Shown in pieces: positions 24,544 through 36,191 of a stretch of DNA of 64,000 bases; position 1 is the first letter of the stretch; each line of letters begins with the position of its first letter. Location of the stretch: NCBI RefSeq assembly GCF_023150065.1, contig NZ_JAKLLN010000007.1:62001-126000 (forward strand). The letters run 5' to 3'. The notes under the pieces were generated by a model. It saw nothing but the letters and a program-made list of their open reading frames with translations, had not been told where the DNA came from and searched no databases. The stretch is from Zoogloea sp. (GTDB lineage: Bacteria; Pseudomonadota; Gammaproteobacteria; Burkholderiales; Rhodocyclaceae). A program made the translations under genes and the position numbers.

Positions 24544-27500
24544 TCACCCCACCCACTTGCGGGCGTTGCGGAACATCCGCAGCCACGGCGAATCTTCACC
24601 CAGACTGGTCGGATGCCAGCTCATCTGCACGGTGCGGGCGGTGCGCTCAGGGTGCGGCATCATGATGGTGAAGCGGCCATCCGGCGTTGTCAGGCCGGTG
24701 ATGCCGGCAGGCGAGCCGTTGGGGTTGAACGGGTAACGCTCGGCGATGGCGCCGCTGTTATCCACGTAGCGCAGGGCCACCTTCGCGTTGTCCTGGGCGT
24801 CAATGCCCGCGAACACGGCACGACCTTCGCCGTGGGACACGACGATGGGCATGCGGCTACCGGCCATGCCGGCCAGCAGGATGGACGGGCTTTCCTGAAC
24901 CTCCACCATCACGAAGCGGGCCTCGAACTGCTCGCTGCGGTTGCGCTGGAAACGCGGCCAGGTTTCGGCCCCCGGGACGATCTCGGCCAGGTTGGACATC
25001 ATCTGGCAGCCGTTGCACACGCCCAGGGCGAAGGTGTCTTCGCGCTTGAAGAAAGTCTCGAACTGCTCGCGCAGCGCCGGGTTGAACAGGATGGACTTGG
25101 CCCAGCCCTGCCCTGCCCCCAGCACATCACCGTAGGAAAAGCCGCCACAGGCCGCCAGACCCTTGAAGTCGGACAGATGGACGCGCCCGGCCTGCAGGTC
25201 GGACATGTGCACGTCGAAGGGGGCGAAGCCGGCGCGCTCGAAAGCGGCGGCCATCTCGGCCTGGGAGTTCACACCCTGCTCCCGCAGGATGGCGATCCTG
25301 GGGCGGGCACCGGTGGCGATGAAGGGCGCTGCAATATCTTCGGCCGGATCATAGGACAGCGACACGGACAGGCCAGGGTTGGCGACATCGGCCAACGCAT
25401 CGAACTCTTCCTTCGCACAGTCGGCGTCGTCCCGCAGGCGGGCGATCTGGTAGCTGGTCTCGGACCAGGTCTGCAGCAGTTCGGCGCGAGGGGCGCTGAA
25501 CACGAGCTTGGCGTTGCGCCAGAAGCGCAGCTCGTCCCGGTCGTTGGGTTCGCCCACAAAGTGGTAGGACAGCCTGGCGGCACGCAGGGCTTCGGTGAAG
25601 CGGCTGCGGTCATCCCGGCGGATCTGGATCACGGCGCCCAGCTCTTCGGCGAACAGCGCCTTGAAGAGCATGTCGTTGAAGCGGCCCTTGAGGGAGTCCG
25701 GCCGCTTGTCGAGACCATCCACGTCATTCATGTACTGGTCGTAGGCCACCGTATCCAGCATCACCGACAGGCCGCACTTCGAGGCGAAAGCCATCTCGCA
25801 CAGGGTCGCGAAGAGGCCGCCGTCGGCGCGGTCGTGGTAGGCCAGGATCAGGTCTTCCCTGCGCCACTGCTGGATCAGATCAAAGAAGGCCTTGAGCTGG
25901 CCGGCGTCCACGTCGGGAGCGTGCTCGGCCACCGAGTTGTAGGCCTGGGCCAGCACCGAGCCGCCGAGGCGGTTGGCGTTGTTGCCCAGATCGATGAGCA
26001 GCAGCTCGGTCTCGACACCTTCGGGGAACTGCAGCTGGGGCGTGAGGGTGCGGCGCACGTCCTGCACCGGGGCAAAGCCGGTCACGATCAGGGACAGGGG
26101 CGACACCACCTGCTTGTCCTCACCCTCCTCGTTCCAGGCGGTGCGCATGGACAGGGAGTCCTTGCCCACCGGGATGGCGATGCCGGCCTGCTGGCAGAAC
26201 TGGGACACGGCCTCGACGGTCTTGTAGAGCTTGACGTCCTCGCCCCGGTGGCCGGCAGCGGCCATCCAGTTGGCGGAGAGCTTCACGTCACCCAGGCTGC
26301 GGATGTCGGCGGCGGCGATGTTGGTGATGGCCTCACCGATGGCCATGCGGCCGGAAGCCGGCGCGTCGAGGGTCGCCACCGGGGTGCGCTCGCCCATGGC
26401 GAAGGCCTCCCCCAGGTAGCCCTGGTAGCTCATGGTGGTCACGGCCACGTCGGCCACGGGGATCTGCCACGGGCCGACCATCTGGTCGCGGGCGGTCATG
26501 CCACCCACCGAGCGGTCGCCGATGGTGATCAGGAAGCTCTTGCTGGCCACGGCCGGCATGCGCAGCACGCGGCGGCAGGCGTCGGCCAGATCGATGTCGG
26601 TCACGTCGAAGGGCGGCACGAAGACCTGGCGGGTGGACACGTTGCGGGTCATCTTGGGCGGTTTGCCCAGCAGCACCTGCATCTCCATGTCCACCGCGTT
26701 GTTGTCGAAGTGGCGGTCGGACACCACCAGCTGACCATCATCCGAAGCCGTGCCGACCACTGCGAAGGGGCAGCGCTCGCGCTCGCAGATGGCCTTGAAG
26801 ACATCCAGGCTCTCTGGCGCGATGGCCAGCACGTAGCGCTCCTGGGACTCGTTCGACCAGATCTCCCGCGGGCTCATGCCCGGCTCTTCGATGTGCACCT
26901 CGCGGAGCTCGAAGCGGGCGCCCAGCTCGGCGGAATCGGCCAGCTCGGGGAAGGCGTTGGACAGGCCGCCGGCGCCCACGTCGTGGATCGACAGGATGGG
27001 GTTCGCTTCACCCTTCTGCCAGCAGGCGTCGATGACCTCCTGGCAGCGCCGCTGGATTTCCGGGTTGCCGCGCTGCACGGACGCGAAGTCCAGGTCGGCG
27101 GTGTTGGTGCCGGTGGCCATCGACGAGGCGGCGCCGCCACCGAGGCCGATGAGCATGCCGGGGCCGCCCAGCTGGATCAGCAGGGTGCCGGGGCCGAACT
27201 TGATCTTGAAGGACTGCTGGTCCTGGATGCAGCCCAGGCCGCCGGCGATCATGATGGGCTTGTGGTAGCCCCGCACCTCGTCCTGCACGCTCTGCTGGAA
27301 GGTCCGGAAGTAGCCGGTCAGGTTGGGGCGGCCGAATTCATTGTTGAAGGCGGCACCACCCAGGGGGCCTTCGATCATGATGTCGAGGGCCGAGGCGATG
27401 CGTTCGGGCTTGCCATAGGCCTGCTCCCAGGGCTGCTCGAAGCCGGGAATCTCCAGGTTGGACACGGAAAAACCGGTAAGGCCCGCCTTGGGCTTGGAGC

Positions 27501-28473
27501 CGCGGCCGGTGGCGCCTTCGTCGCGGATCTCGCCGCCAGAGCCGGTGGAAGCGCCCGGGAAGGGAGAGATCGCGGTGGGGTGGTTGTGGGTCTCGACCTT
27601 GGCCAGGATATGGGTCAGCTCGTCGCGGTACTTCCAGGCGCCCTCGGCATCCGGGTAGAGCTTGGCAACGGTCGCCCCTTCGATCACTGAGGCGTTGTCG
27701 GAGTAGGCCACCACGGTGCCCTCCGGGTGGGCCTTGTGGGTCTCGCGGATCATGCCGAACAAGGTCTTGTCCATGGGCCGGCCGTCGATCACCCAGTCGG
27801 CGTTGAAGATCTTGTGGCGGCAGTGTTCGGAGTTGGCCTGGGCGAACATCATCAGCTCCACGTCGGTGGGGTTGCGCCCCATGCGGGTGAAGTTGTCTAC
27901 CAGGTAATCGATCTCGTCCTCGGACAGTGCCAGGCCCAGCTCGCTGTTGGCCACCACCAGGGCGTCGCGGCCCTGCTCGATGATGGCCACGGTGGTGAGA
28001 GGCTGGGGCGCGTAGTGGTGGAACAGGGCGTGAGCCGCGTCCACGTTGTCCAGCACCGACTCGGTCATGCGGTCGTGGATGGTCGGCAGCACCGCCTCGC
28101 GGTCGCGGGCATCGAGGCCGCCACGCAGCTCGAAGCTGAGGGCCGTGCCCCGCTCGATGCGGATGATCTTGTCGAAACCGCATTGCCGGGCAATGTCGGT
28201 AGCCTTGGACGACCAGGGCGAGATGGTGCCCAGGCGCGGCGTGACCAACAGCAGGCTGCCCGCGGGCACATCACCTTCAGGGTGCGCACCGAGCAGATCC
28301 ACCAGCCGGGCGAGCTCGTCGGCCGACAGGGGCGCGCTGATCTCGGCGAGGTACCAGTGCTCCGCGGCCAGCCCCTTGAGGCGGGGCAGCACGGATTTGA
28401 CCGACTCGGTCAGGCGGTCAAGACGGGAGCGGGAGACGGCGGGCGCACCGCGCAGCTTGAGGATTTCGGACAT
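24544..28473 (-). CDS. purL: PurL, phosphoribosylformylglycinamidine synthase
   Basis: 1309-residue single-chain enzyme of purine synthesis (ATP- and glutamine-dependent FGAR to FGAM), the large proteobacterial form. It has an N-terminal PurS-like domain, two AIRS-like halves ([30 protein letters not shown], seen as VETHNHPT and PFPGASTG), and a C-terminal glutaminase with nucleophile Cys in [10 protein letters not shown] and the His-Glu pair in [10 protein letters not shown]. Length is normal. It is monocistronic here, convergent with ETF-QO and divergent from the diguanylate cyclase. Confidence 0.98.
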   Translation of the reverse strand: MSEILKLRGAPAVSRSRLDRLTESVKSVLPRLKGLAAEHWYLAEISAPLSADELARLVDLLGAHPEGDVPAGSLLLVTPRLGTISPWSSKATDIARQCGFDKIIRIERGTALSFELRGGLDARDREAVLPTIHDRMTESVLDNVDAAHALFHHYAPQPLTTVAIIEQGRDALVVANSELGLALSEDEIDYLVDNFTRMGRNPTDVELMMFAQANSEHCRHKIFNADWVIDGRPMDKTLFGMIRETHKAHPEGTVVAYSDNASVIEGATVAKLYPDAEGAWKYRDELTHILAKVETHNHPTAISPFPGASTGSGGEIRDEGATGRGSKPKAGLTGFSVSNLEIPGFEQPWEQAYGKPERIASALDIMIEGPLGGAAFNNEFGRPNLTGYFRTFQQSVQDEVRGYHKPIMIAGGLGCIQDQQSFKIKFGPGTLLIQLGGPGMLIGLGGGAASSMATGTNTADLDFASVQRGNPEIQRRCQEVIDACWQKGEANPILSIHDVGAGGLSNAFPELADSAELGARFELREVHIEEPGMSPREIWSNESQERYVLAIAPESLDVFKAICERERCPFAVVGTASDDGQLVVSDRHFDNNAVDMEMQVLLGKPPKMTRNVSTRQVFVPPFDVTDIDLADACRRVLRMPAVASKSFLITIGDRSVGGMTARDQMVGPWQIPVADVAVTTMSYQGYLGEAFAMGERTPVATLDAPASGRMAIGEAITNIAAADIRSLGDVKLSANWMAAAGHRGEDVKLYKTVEAVSQFCQQAGIAIPVGKDSLSMRTAWNEEGEDKQVVSPLSLIVTGFAPVQDVRRTLTPQLQFPEGVETELLLIDLGNNANRLGGSVLAQAYNSVAEHAPDVDAGQLKAFFDLIQQWRREDLILAYHDRADGGLFATLCEMAFASKCGLSVMLDTVAYDQYMNDVDGLDKRPDSLKGRFNDMLFKALFAEELGAVIQIRRDDRSRFTEALRAARLSYHFVGEPNDRDELRFWRNAKLVFSAPRAELLQTWSETSYQIARLRDDADCAKEEFDALADVANPGLSVSLSYDPAEDIAAPFIATGARPRIAILREQGVNSQAEMAAAFERAGFAPFDVHMSDLQAGRVHLSDFKGLAACGGFSYGDVLGAGQGWAKSILFNPALREQFETFFKREDTFALGVCNGCQMMSNLAEIVPGAETWPRFQRNRSEQFEARFVMVEVQESPSILLAGMAGSRMPIVVSHGEGRAVFAGIDAQDNAKVALRYVDNSGAIAERYPFNPNGSPAGITGLTTPDGRFTIMMPHPERTARTVQMSWHPTSLGEDSPWLRMFRNARKWVG

Positions 28474-28550
28474 GGCAAGGATGGGCGCGAGGTTTGTACC
28501 GGCCCGTCGAAAGTCACGAGACTCACGGACGGACCCGAGAAAAGCCCGGG

Positions 28551-28556
28551 ATTATA
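28551..28556 (-). promoter_or_regulatory. Predicted -10 box of purL promoter
   Basis: A perfect TATAAT on the minus strand, 78 bases before the purL start codon. The -35 region 17 bases upstream (TCGGAG) is poor, so an activator or a different start point is possible. Confidence 0.45.
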
Positions 28557-28601
28557 CCCGAGCCCATCGCCAGCTCCGATCAGGGTTTCGCGCCAGAACT
28601 C

Positions 28602-28662
28602 GGCCGTGCATGCCGGATGCACGGCCAGGGCGGTCGGAAATGCATCCGACCTATGCAATAAT
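28602..28662 (+). promoter_or_regulatory. Two tandem inverted repeats over an extended -10 promoter of the diguanylate cyclase gene
   Basis: The first repeat (28602-28626) has 9-base perfect arms GGCCGTGCA / TGCACGGCC around 7 bases. The second (28632-28651) has 7-base perfect arms GGTCGGA / TCCGACC around AATGCA. An extended -10 TG-C-AATAAT follows at 28654-28662, placing the second repeat where a repressor would block polymerase. Function is inferred. Confidence 0.5.
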
Positions 28663-28694
28663 CCGCCGCCATCCCGTTTGTGGATCGATCGTTC

Positions 28695-30146
28695 ATGTCA
28701 TCTCGCCGCGCGTCACCCCGAGCCTCCCTGTCCTCCCGGACATTCTGGGTGCTCGCCGTCCTTTTCTGCGCCATCGAGACGACCATCCTGATTCAGGCAT
28801 ACCAGCAGACGGCGGCGCATCGGCGCGTATCCGAACAGCTGTCACTGGTCCGCCAGAGCACGGCCATGGCGTGGCACATTGCGGCCGGCCAGGCCCCCAC
28901 GGTCCACGCCGACATCATCGTCAACCCAGCCGTCCGCGACCCGCGTCACCGCTGGCTGGAGTCAGCGCTGCAAGGGCTTGCCGGAGGGGGAGCGGTCCAC
29001 ACCCTCGAGAACGTCGAACTCGTTCTGACGCCCCTCGACAACCCTGCCGCACGTCGCACCCTGACCGAACTGCTGGCCCGCTGGAACAACTTTGCGCGGC
29101 TCGAAGTCCTCGACCCGGGCTCCGCCGTTGCCTCCAGTGAGCTCGCCACCATCGCCCCTGCCCTGAGCGAACTGGCCCGGCTGCTCGCCACCCAGCACGA
29201 GGAAGCCGTCCTGCAGGCAGATAGGCTCACTGCGCTGGCAGTGATCACCGGTCTGGTCGCCTTCGTGGTCATGTGCGCCATACTGCTGCGACAGACGCAG
29301 CGCTCCGAGCGCTCCGGCCGGCTGATGCGCTCGATGATGAATCAGATCGGCGCCGGGGTCTGCATCCTCGGCAGCACTGACAAGATCGCCGATGCCAACC
29401 GGGCCGCCTGCCGCATGCTGGGCCGCCCCCGCAAGGCCCTCCGGGGCAAGCGCCTGGAGGACATTCTGACCGAGCAGGAAGGTGTATGGACCGGTGAGCG
29501 GCCCGATGGCATGCCCCTCGCGATCGAGCGGATTCCCGGCACCATCGAAGGCTACAAGGGCCCCCTGCGCATCGTCACCCTGCTGGATGTGACCGCACGC
29601 CACCTGACCGCAGAATGCCTGCAGCACCTCGCCAACCACGATGCCCTCACCAGCCTGCCGAACCGCAGCTTCCTGGAAGGACATTTCAAGAAAGAACTGG
29701 CACGCAGCACCGGGCAAGGGCTGGCGCTGGGTGTCGCGGTTCTCGACCTGGATGGTTTCAAGCCCATCAACGACACCTACGGACATGCAGTCGGCGATGC
29801 CCTGCTGGTGCAGATCGCCCAGCGCCTGAGCTCCGCCCTGCGCAACGGCGACGTGATCGCCCGTGTTGGCGGCGACGAATTCGTGGGGGTGTTCCCCGAC
29901 ATCAACAACCGGGAGAGCCTGCGTTTCCTCGGCGACCGGCTGCTCGGCGTCTTTGCCCATCCCTTCCAGATCCAGGAACACCTTATCCCCATGGCCGGCA
30001 GCATCGGTCTCGCCCTGGCCCCGGACGACGGCACCGACCAGGACAGCCTCCTGCGCGCCGCAGATGCCGCCATGTACCGGGCCAAGCAGGCTGGCAAACG
30101 CCCGGCCCTGCTCGCCAGCGTCGGGAACAGCGGGCGCGCAGCCTGA
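28695..30146 (+). CDS. Membrane-bound diguanylate cyclase (GGDEF)
   Basis: 483 residues from the ATG at 28695 (a GTG five codons upstream is possible; neither has a clear ribosome site). Two membrane helices (about residues 16-36 and 186-206) flank a periplasmic sensor region of roughly 150 residues. A PAS-like segment follows, then the GGDEF domain with an intact active site G392-G393-D394-E395-F396 and an intact product-inhibition I-site R383-x-x-D386. It should therefore make c-di-GMP from GTP with feedback control. The gene directly precedes the PAP2-flippase-GT cluster. Confidence 0.9.
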   Translation: MSSRRASPRASLSSRTFWVLAVLFCAIETTILIQAYQQTAAHRRVSEQLSLVRQSTAMAWHIAAGQAPTVHADIIVNPAVRDPRHRWLESALQGLAGGGAVHTLENVELVLTPLDNPAARRTLTELLARWNNFARLEVLDPGSAVASSELATIAPALSELARLLATQHEEAVLQADRLTALAVITGLVAFVVMCAILLRQTQRSERSGRLMRSMMNQIGAGVCILGSTDKIADANRAACRMLGRPRKALRGKRLEDILTEQEGVWTGERPDGMPLAIERIPGTIEGYKGPLRIVTLLDVTARHLTAECLQHLANHDALTSLPNRSFLEGHFKKELARSTGQGLALGVAVLDLDGFKPINDTYGHAVGDALLVQIAQRLSSALRNGDVIARVGGDEFVGVFPDINNRESLRFLGDRLLGVFAHPFQIQEHLIPMAGSIGLALAPDDGTDQDSLLRAADAAMYRAKQAGKRPALLASVGNSGRAA

Positions 30147-30210
30147 CGACGACGTCAATCCGGCAGCCTGATCGGGTAAACTGCCAGGTTTTGCTGTCAC
30201 CACCCAAGCC

Positions 30211-31032
30211 TTGCCCCCACACTCCCTGCCCGAACCCGAGTTCGAAACGCCAGCGGCTTCAGCCGACGCCATTCCGCGTCCCTGGCTGGCGATTCCGGCC
30301 GCGGTCCTGTTGGTTCTGGCTGCAGGCCTGGCACTGGGTGGCGACAATCAAGCCGCCTTTCTGCGCATCAACGCGGCCAGCGCCAGTTGGCTTCCCCCCG
30401 CCCTGTGGTCGGCCATCAGCCTGTCAGGATCGGTGCTGGGCATGATTGCCCTGCTCGCCCCGACCCTGAAGACCCAGCCACGCTGGCTCGCCGCCGCCTT
30501 CCTGGCAGCGCCGCTGGGCGTGCTCTTCAGCCAGGGTGGCAAACGCTACTTCGATGTGATGCGTCCAGCCGGTGTGCTGGAAGCCGGCAGCTTCCAGCAG
30601 ATTGGCCAGAAGCTCTATGTGCACGCTTTCCCTTCGGGCCACAGCACGACGGCTTTCCTGGTCGCTGCCGTGCTGATCCTCGCCTGGCCCCGGGATCATA
30701 GCCGTGGCCGGGCGGCCCTCGTCTTTCTGCCCCTCGCTGCGCTCATCGGCCTGTCGCGCATCGCAGTGGGCGCCCACTGGCCGCTGGATGTGCTGGTCGG
30801 TGCAGCCGGGGGCTGGATCGCCGGCGGCCTGGGTGTATGGCTGTCGGGCAGGATGCGCTTCTGGGAACGCCCTGGGGGCATCCGCGCCATGGCCACCATT
30901 GCCGTGGCCACCAGCCTGGCCATGATCTTCGTGGACCTGGGCTATCCTCAGGTCCGGCTCTACCAGATCGGCCTTGCCGCCTGGGGGATCGGTGGCGCCG
31001 CTGCAGCGCTGATGGCGGAGCGGGAGTCCTGA
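30211..31032 (+). CDS. PAP2-family membrane phosphatase
   Basis: 273 residues with about six membrane helices, from a TTG start at 30211 (no ATG or clear ribosome site nearby, so the start is uncertain). The three phosphatase motifs are all present: K-x6-RP (KRYFDVMRP), PSGH (FPSGHSTT) and SR-x5-H (SRIAVGAHWPLD). Such enzymes dephosphorylate undecaprenyl diphosphate, phosphatidylglycerol phosphate or lipid A. It is two bases from the next gene, indicating cotranscription with the flippase-type and glycosyltransferase genes downstream. Confidence 0.88.
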   Translation: MPPHSLPEPEFETPAASADAIPRPWLAIPAAVLLVLAAGLALGGDNQAAFLRINAASASWLPPALWSAISLSGSVLGMIALLAPTLKTQPRWLAAAFLAAPLGVLFSQGGKRYFDVMRPAGVLEAGSFQQIGQKLYVHAFPSGHSTTAFLVAAVLILAWPRDHSRGRAALVFLPLAALIGLSRIAVGAHWPLDVLVGAAGGWIAGGLGVWLSGRMRFWERPGGIRAMATIAVATSLAMIFVDLGYPQVRLYQIGLAAWGIGGAAAALMAERES

Positions 31033-31034
31033 AC

Positions 31035-32009
31035 ATGAAAATCATCAAGCGCGCGCTTGCCGTTGCTGTCTCCCTGGGGCTGCTCGCCTGGCTGATGTCC
31101 GACGGCCGCTGGCGTGGGCTCGGCGAGGTGGTCAGCCGAGTCGACGGACTGACCCTGGGCCTCGCCACCACCGGTTTCCTGCTGTCCTACCTGCTGCGTA
31201 CGCTGCGGGTCTTCGACGAGTTCCGTGCCCAGGCGAAGGGGCGCTTCGGCGCCTGCCTGCGCATCGTGCTGATCCACAACGCGATGGTCAACGTGGTGCC
31301 TTTCCGTGGCGGTGAAGCGGCCTTTCCGCTGCTGCTGCGGCAGAGCTTCGGCATTGCCCTGCCCCGGGCCATCGCTTCCCTGTTCTGGTTCCGCCTGCAG
31401 GACGCCTTCGTCGTTCTGGCGCTGGCAGCCCTCGTCTGGCCGGGGCTGCACCCGGCACTCAAGGCACTGGCTGTCGCCGGGGTACTGGCCCTGGCCTGGT
31501 GGCTCCCCCGCTGGGCCCGCGCTCCGCACGACTGGGCCGAAGGCAAGGCCCTGACGGCCAAGCTCGGGAAGATTCGCGACGCCTTCGCCGAAAGCACCCG
31601 CCACGCCCGCTTCGGCTGGGCATGGACGCTGGCCAACTGGACCGTCAAACTCGCCGCCCAGGCCGGCCTGCTGGCGGCGCTGATCCCTGCGGGCCTTGCC
31701 GTTGGCGCGGCGGGCGCGCTCGGCGCCGAACTCGCCGCCATCCTGCCGATCCAGGGCGTGGCCGGCTTCGGCACCTACGAGGCCGGAGCCGCCGCCGCCC
31801 TGCTCCCCAGCGGCATTGCGCTGGCCGTGGGGCTGCAGGCCGCCCTGGCCCTACACCTCTTCGTGATCGCCTGCTCCGTCACCGCCGGCGCCATCGCCTG
31901 GCTTTTCCCCGCCCCGGCCACCCATCAAGCGAGCGCAGCCGCCGCGTCCGACTTACAATCCGCCTCGTCCGACGCCGACGGGGCGCAAACCAAAATCTCA
32001 GCCGAATAG
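31035..32009 (+). CDS. YbhN / lysylphosphatidylglycerol-synthase TM-domain family protein
   Basis: 324 residues, seven to eight membrane helices. The conserved LPG_synthase_TM motif appears as HNAMVNVVPFRGGEAAFPLLL, and a second motif as LPIQGVAGFGTYEAGAAA. The family includes the flippase-like domain of MprF and orphan YbhN proteins found beside polyprenyl glycosyltransferases, where they may move lipid-linked sugars. There is no aminoacyl-transferase domain, so it is not MprF. The ATG at 31035 comes two bases after the PAP2 stop. Confidence 0.85.
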   Translation: MKIIKRALAVAVSLGLLAWLMSDGRWRGLGEVVSRVDGLTLGLATTGFLLSYLLRTLRVFDEFRAQAKGRFGACLRIVLIHNAMVNVVPFRGGEAAFPLLLRQSFGIALPRAIASLFWFRLQDAFVVLALAALVWPGLHPALKALAVAGVLALAWWLPRWARAPHDWAEGKALTAKLGKIRDAFAESTRHARFGWAWTLANWTVKLAAQAGLLAALIPAGLAVGAAGALGAELAAILPIQGVAGFGTYEAGAAAALLPSGIALAVGLQAALALHLFVIACSVTAGAIAWLFPAPATHQASAAAASDLQSASSDADGAQTKISAE

Positions 32010-32014
32010 CCATC

Positions 32015-33073
<1,059 letters not shown>

Positions 33074-33085
33074 GCGGTTCCACCG

Positions 33086-34648
33086 ATGCCCGGATTCCAT
33101 CCCGCCGGCGGCCCCCTCGCCGGCAGCCTCCTCGGTCGCCTGATCCTCGTACTTCCGCTGCTGGCTTTCCTGCTGCGTCTAGGTGGCGCGCCGCTCTTTG
33201 ACGTGGACGAGGGCGCCTTCTCGGAAGCCACCCGCGAGATGTTCGAGCGGGGAGACTTCCTGTTCACCTACCTCAACGGTGTGCCGCGCTTCGACAAACC
33301 GATCCTGATCTACTGGCTGCAGTCCATCGGCTACCTGATCTTCGGTGCCAGCGAATGGGCCTTCCGGCTACCTTCAGCCGTGGCGGCCATCGTGTGGAGC
33401 TACGCCACCTACTTCTTCGCCCGCCGCCGAATCGGCGAGGATGCCGCCTTGATCGCCCTGGCCGTGGCCTGCACGGCCCTCGGCCCCTTCGCCATTGGCC
33501 GCGCCGCCACCGCCGACGGCCTGCTCAACTGCCTGCTGGCCCTGACCCTTTTCGACGTCTGGCGCCATCTCGAAACCGGCCGCCGTACGCCCCTGCTGCG
33601 GGCGTTTGTGTGGATCGGGCTGGGTGCCCTGACCAAGGGGCCGGTTGCCCTGATCGTCCCGGGCACGGTCAGCCTGCTCTACTGCGCCAGCCGCGGCGAG
33701 TGGAAGATCTGGCTGCGCACCGTCTTCAATCCCCTCGGCCTGCTGATCCTGACCGCCATCGCGGCGCCCTGGTATGCCTACGCCTACGCGTTACACGGCC
33801 AGGACTTCATCGACGGCTTCATCATGCGCCACAACGTCCAGCGCTTCTCCGGATCGCTGGAGGGCCACGGCGGCAGCGCCTTCTATTACCTGATCGCCGT
33901 GCCCCTGCTCCTGCTGCCCTGGAGCGGCCTGTTCATCAACGCCCTGGGCAAGCTTCGCAGCGACTTGGCCTATCCGCTCCGGCGTTTCCTGTGGATCTGG
34001 TTCGGCTTCGTGCTGGCCTTCTTCTCCCTGTCGGGCACCAAGCTGCCCCACTACGTGCTCTACGGCTGCACGCCGCTGTTCATGCTGATCGGGCTGCATG
34101 CGGGCGAAGCCCGTCGGGCGTGGCCCCATCTGATCGCGCCGGGCCTGCTGTTGCTGCTCTTCCCGCTGCTGCCGAACCTGTTTGATGCCCTGGCCCACAG
34201 CAATCTGGGCGACGGCTTTTATCGCGCACAGCTGGCACGCGCCCTGGAAGTGGCCGACGGCAGCTACATCGCCACCACGGTCGGCGGCCTGATGGTCTGG
34301 CTCGGCATCATGTTCTTCCCCCGGATCCGGCTCATTCCCAAACTTGTCATCACCGCAGCCCTGCAGGTTGCCCTCCTGGCTGGCGTGGTCGTCCCCTATG
34401 CGGGCGAGCTGGCCCAAGGCCCGGTCAAGGCAGCCGGCCTGAAAGCCCGCGAGCTGGGTGAGGAGGTCGTGTTCTGGCGCTTCACCACCGCGCCCAGTTT
34501 CAGTGTCTATCGTCAGGCCGTCACCCTCAAGGGCAACCCCGAGGCCGGCCAACTGGGCCTGACCCGCATCGACCGCCTGCCGGAAGATGCTCCGGTGGAC
34601 ATCCTGTTCCGCGAAGGCGGCGTCGCCCTGGTGCGGATCAAGCCATGA
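33086..34648 (+). CDS. ArnT-like membrane glycosyltransferase (GT39/GT83), copy 1
   Basis: 520 residues with about 11 membrane helices. The first periplasmic loop has the catalytic acidic pair Asp41-Glu42 in FDVDEGAFSEATREM, followed by RFDKPILIYWLQ, as in 4-amino-4-deoxy-arabinose transferase and its relatives. It should transfer a sugar from undecaprenyl phosphate to a lipid A or glycan acceptor in the periplasm. It is 12 bases after the GT2 gene and overlaps the next gene by four bases. Confidence 0.88.
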   Translation: MPGFHPAGGPLAGSLLGRLILVLPLLAFLLRLGGAPLFDVDEGAFSEATREMFERGDFLFTYLNGVPRFDKPILIYWLQSIGYLIFGASEWAFRLPSAVAAIVWSYATYFFARRRIGEDAALIALAVACTALGPFAIGRAATADGLLNCLLALTLFDVWRHLETGRRTPLLRAFVWIGLGALTKGPVALIVPGTVSLLYCASRGEWKIWLRTVFNPLGLLILTAIAAPWYAYAYALHGQDFIDGFIMRHNVQRFSGSLEGHGGSAFYYLIAVPLLLLPWSGLFINALGKLRSDLAYPLRRFLWIWFGFVLAFFSLSGTKLPHYVLYGCTPLFMLIGLHAGEARRAWPHLIAPGLLLLLFPLLPNLFDALAHSNLGDGFYRAQLARALEVADGSYIATTVGGLMVWLGIMFFPRIRLIPKLVITAALQVALLAGVVVPYAGELAQGPVKAAGLKARELGEEVVFWRFTTAPSFSVYRQAVTLKGNPEAGQLGLTRIDRLPEDAPVDILFREGGVALVRIKP

Positions 34649-36096
34649 ACGATCGCAGCCTCATCGGGCCGCTGGCCCTCATCGCCGCCCTGCTCACGAC
34701 CTACCGAATCTGGGTGATCAACCACCTGGGCATCGATCTGTATGTGGACGAGGCCTACTACTGGGGCTGGTCCCAGAACCTGGACTGGGGCTATTACTCC
34801 AAGCCCCCGCTGATTGCGGCATTGATCGCGGCCAGCACCGCCCTCCTCGGCAACGGCCTGGTGGCCATCAAGCTGCCTTCCCTGCTGCTCTACCCTGCCA
34901 CCGCCTTCGCCCTGTACGCCCTGGGCTGCCGGCTGTACTCGCCCCGGGTCGGCTTCTGGGCCGGGCTGGGTTTCCTGTCCATGCCCCTGGTGGCAGCCCT
35001 GGGGCTGTTCGTCTCCACAGATGCGCCGCTGCTGCTGTGCTGGTCGCTGGCGCTGCTGTTCCTGCTGCGGGCACTGGAGCGGGACGGATGGCGCAACTGG
35101 CTGGCCTGCGGTGCGGTGATCGGCATCGGCCTGATGTCCAAATACACCATGGCCGCCTTCCTGCCATCGGCGCTGCTGCTGCTCATCATCGACCCTCGCC
35201 ATCGGCGCTGGCTGGCACGCCCCCAACCCTGGGTGGCCCTGCTCCTCGCCTTCGCGGTGCTGTCACCGAATCTCTACTGGAACTGGGCCCACGACTTCCC
35301 CACCTTCCGCCATACCGCCGAAATCACCCGGGTCGGCCACGGCGAGCGGGGCCTGCACCCAGGGCAGCTCGGGGAGTTTCTGGGCGCCCAATGGCTGTCC
35401 TTCGGCCCGATACTGGGAATCCTGCTGGCCTGGGCACTGCTCCGCAGCCGCCGCCTCGCCGGCACCCCCGCCCACCGCACCCTGCTGATCTTCATCCTGC
35501 CGCTGCTGCTGCTGGTGAGCCTACAGGCGCTCACCGGCCGGGCCAACGGCAATTGGGCTGCCCCCATCTTTGTCGCCGCCTGCCTGCTGGTTCCAGCCGT
35601 GTTCCTGAAGGAGCGGAAGCGCTGGGTCGTCGCCGGTATTGCCTTCAATCTGCTGGCCTCCACCGCGGCCTATCACTGGCCGGACCTGGCCCGCGCCGCC
35701 GGTATCGAACTCACCGCAAAGAACGACCCCTTCAAGCGCGCCCGTGGCTGGATCAATCTTGCAGAGGCCGTACGCCCCTATCTGGCTGCGCATCCGGGCA
35801 GCGTGATGGTCGCCGAGGACCGTGAGCTTATCGCCCATCTGGTGTACCGCCTTCACCCCACCGAGTATGCCGCCTGGCATCCCGGTGGAACGCCCATCGA
35901 CCACTACGAGCTGATGACCCGACTGGACGACAAGCGCGGGCGAGACATTGTCTACATCGGCCGCAAGGCCGACATCCCCGACATCGCCGCACACTTCAGC
36001 TCCAGCGAAAAGCTCGGCAAGATCGTGGTGCCCATCCACAAGGACTTCCGGCGCGAGGTCCATGTGTTCCTGCTGAAGGATTTTCAGGGCTACTGA
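34645..36096 (+). CDS. ArnT-like membrane glycosyltransferase (GT39/GT83), copy 2
   Basis: 483 residues, about 10-11 membrane helices. The catalytic pair Asp35-Glu36 lies in LYVDEAYYWGWSQ, followed by YYSKPPLIAALIA. It begins within the stop region of copy 1 (ATGA overlap), so the two are translationally coupled. The two copies differ strongly in sequence, suggesting different acceptors or sugars rather than a recent duplication. It ends the cluster at a strong terminator. Confidence 0.88.
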   Translation: MNDRSLIGPLALIAALLTTYRIWVINHLGIDLYVDEAYYWGWSQNLDWGYYSKPPLIAALIAASTALLGNGLVAIKLPSLLLYPATAFALYALGCRLYSPRVGFWAGLGFLSMPLVAALGLFVSTDAPLLLCWSLALLFLLRALERDGWRNWLACGAVIGIGLMSKYTMAAFLPSALLLLIIDPRHRRWLARPQPWVALLLAFAVLSPNLYWNWAHDFPTFRHTAEITRVGHGERGLHPGQLGEFLGAQWLSFGPILGILLAWALLRSRRLAGTPAHRTLLIFILPLLLLVSLQALTGRANGNWAAPIFVAACLLVPAVFLKERKRWVVAGIAFNLLASTAAYHWPDLARAAGIELTAKNDPFKRARGWINLAEAVRPYLAAHPGSVMVAEDRELIAHLVYRLHPTEYAAWHPGGTPIDHYELMTRLDDKRGRDIVYIGRKADIPDIAAHFSSSEKLGKIVVPIHKDFRREVHVFLLKDFQGY

Positions 36097-36132
36097 GACG
36101 CAAGGCCCTACACCCCCGGCTTGGGCCGGTAC

Positions 36133-36171
36133 AAAAAAACCGACCGGCCTTGCGGACCGGTCGGTTTTTTT
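36133..36171. terminator. Bidirectional terminator between the glycosyltransferase cluster and prpE
   Basis: A run of seven A residues, then ACCGACCGG, short loop, CCGGTCGGT and a run of seven T residues. The perfect arms allow termination of the plus-strand cluster and of the minus-strand prpE. Confidence 0.93.
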
Positions 36172-36191
36172 ACGGCAGAACAGCGGGCGGC

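Noticed and set aside
24613-27690. A roughly 1,000-codon open frame antisense to purL, and similar long antisense frames opposite tig, kdsA/eno and aacS
   Set aside because: High GC content and codon bias of the real genes keep the opposite frame open; translations are low-complexity (His, Gly, Leu, Val rich) and no ribosome sites were seen.
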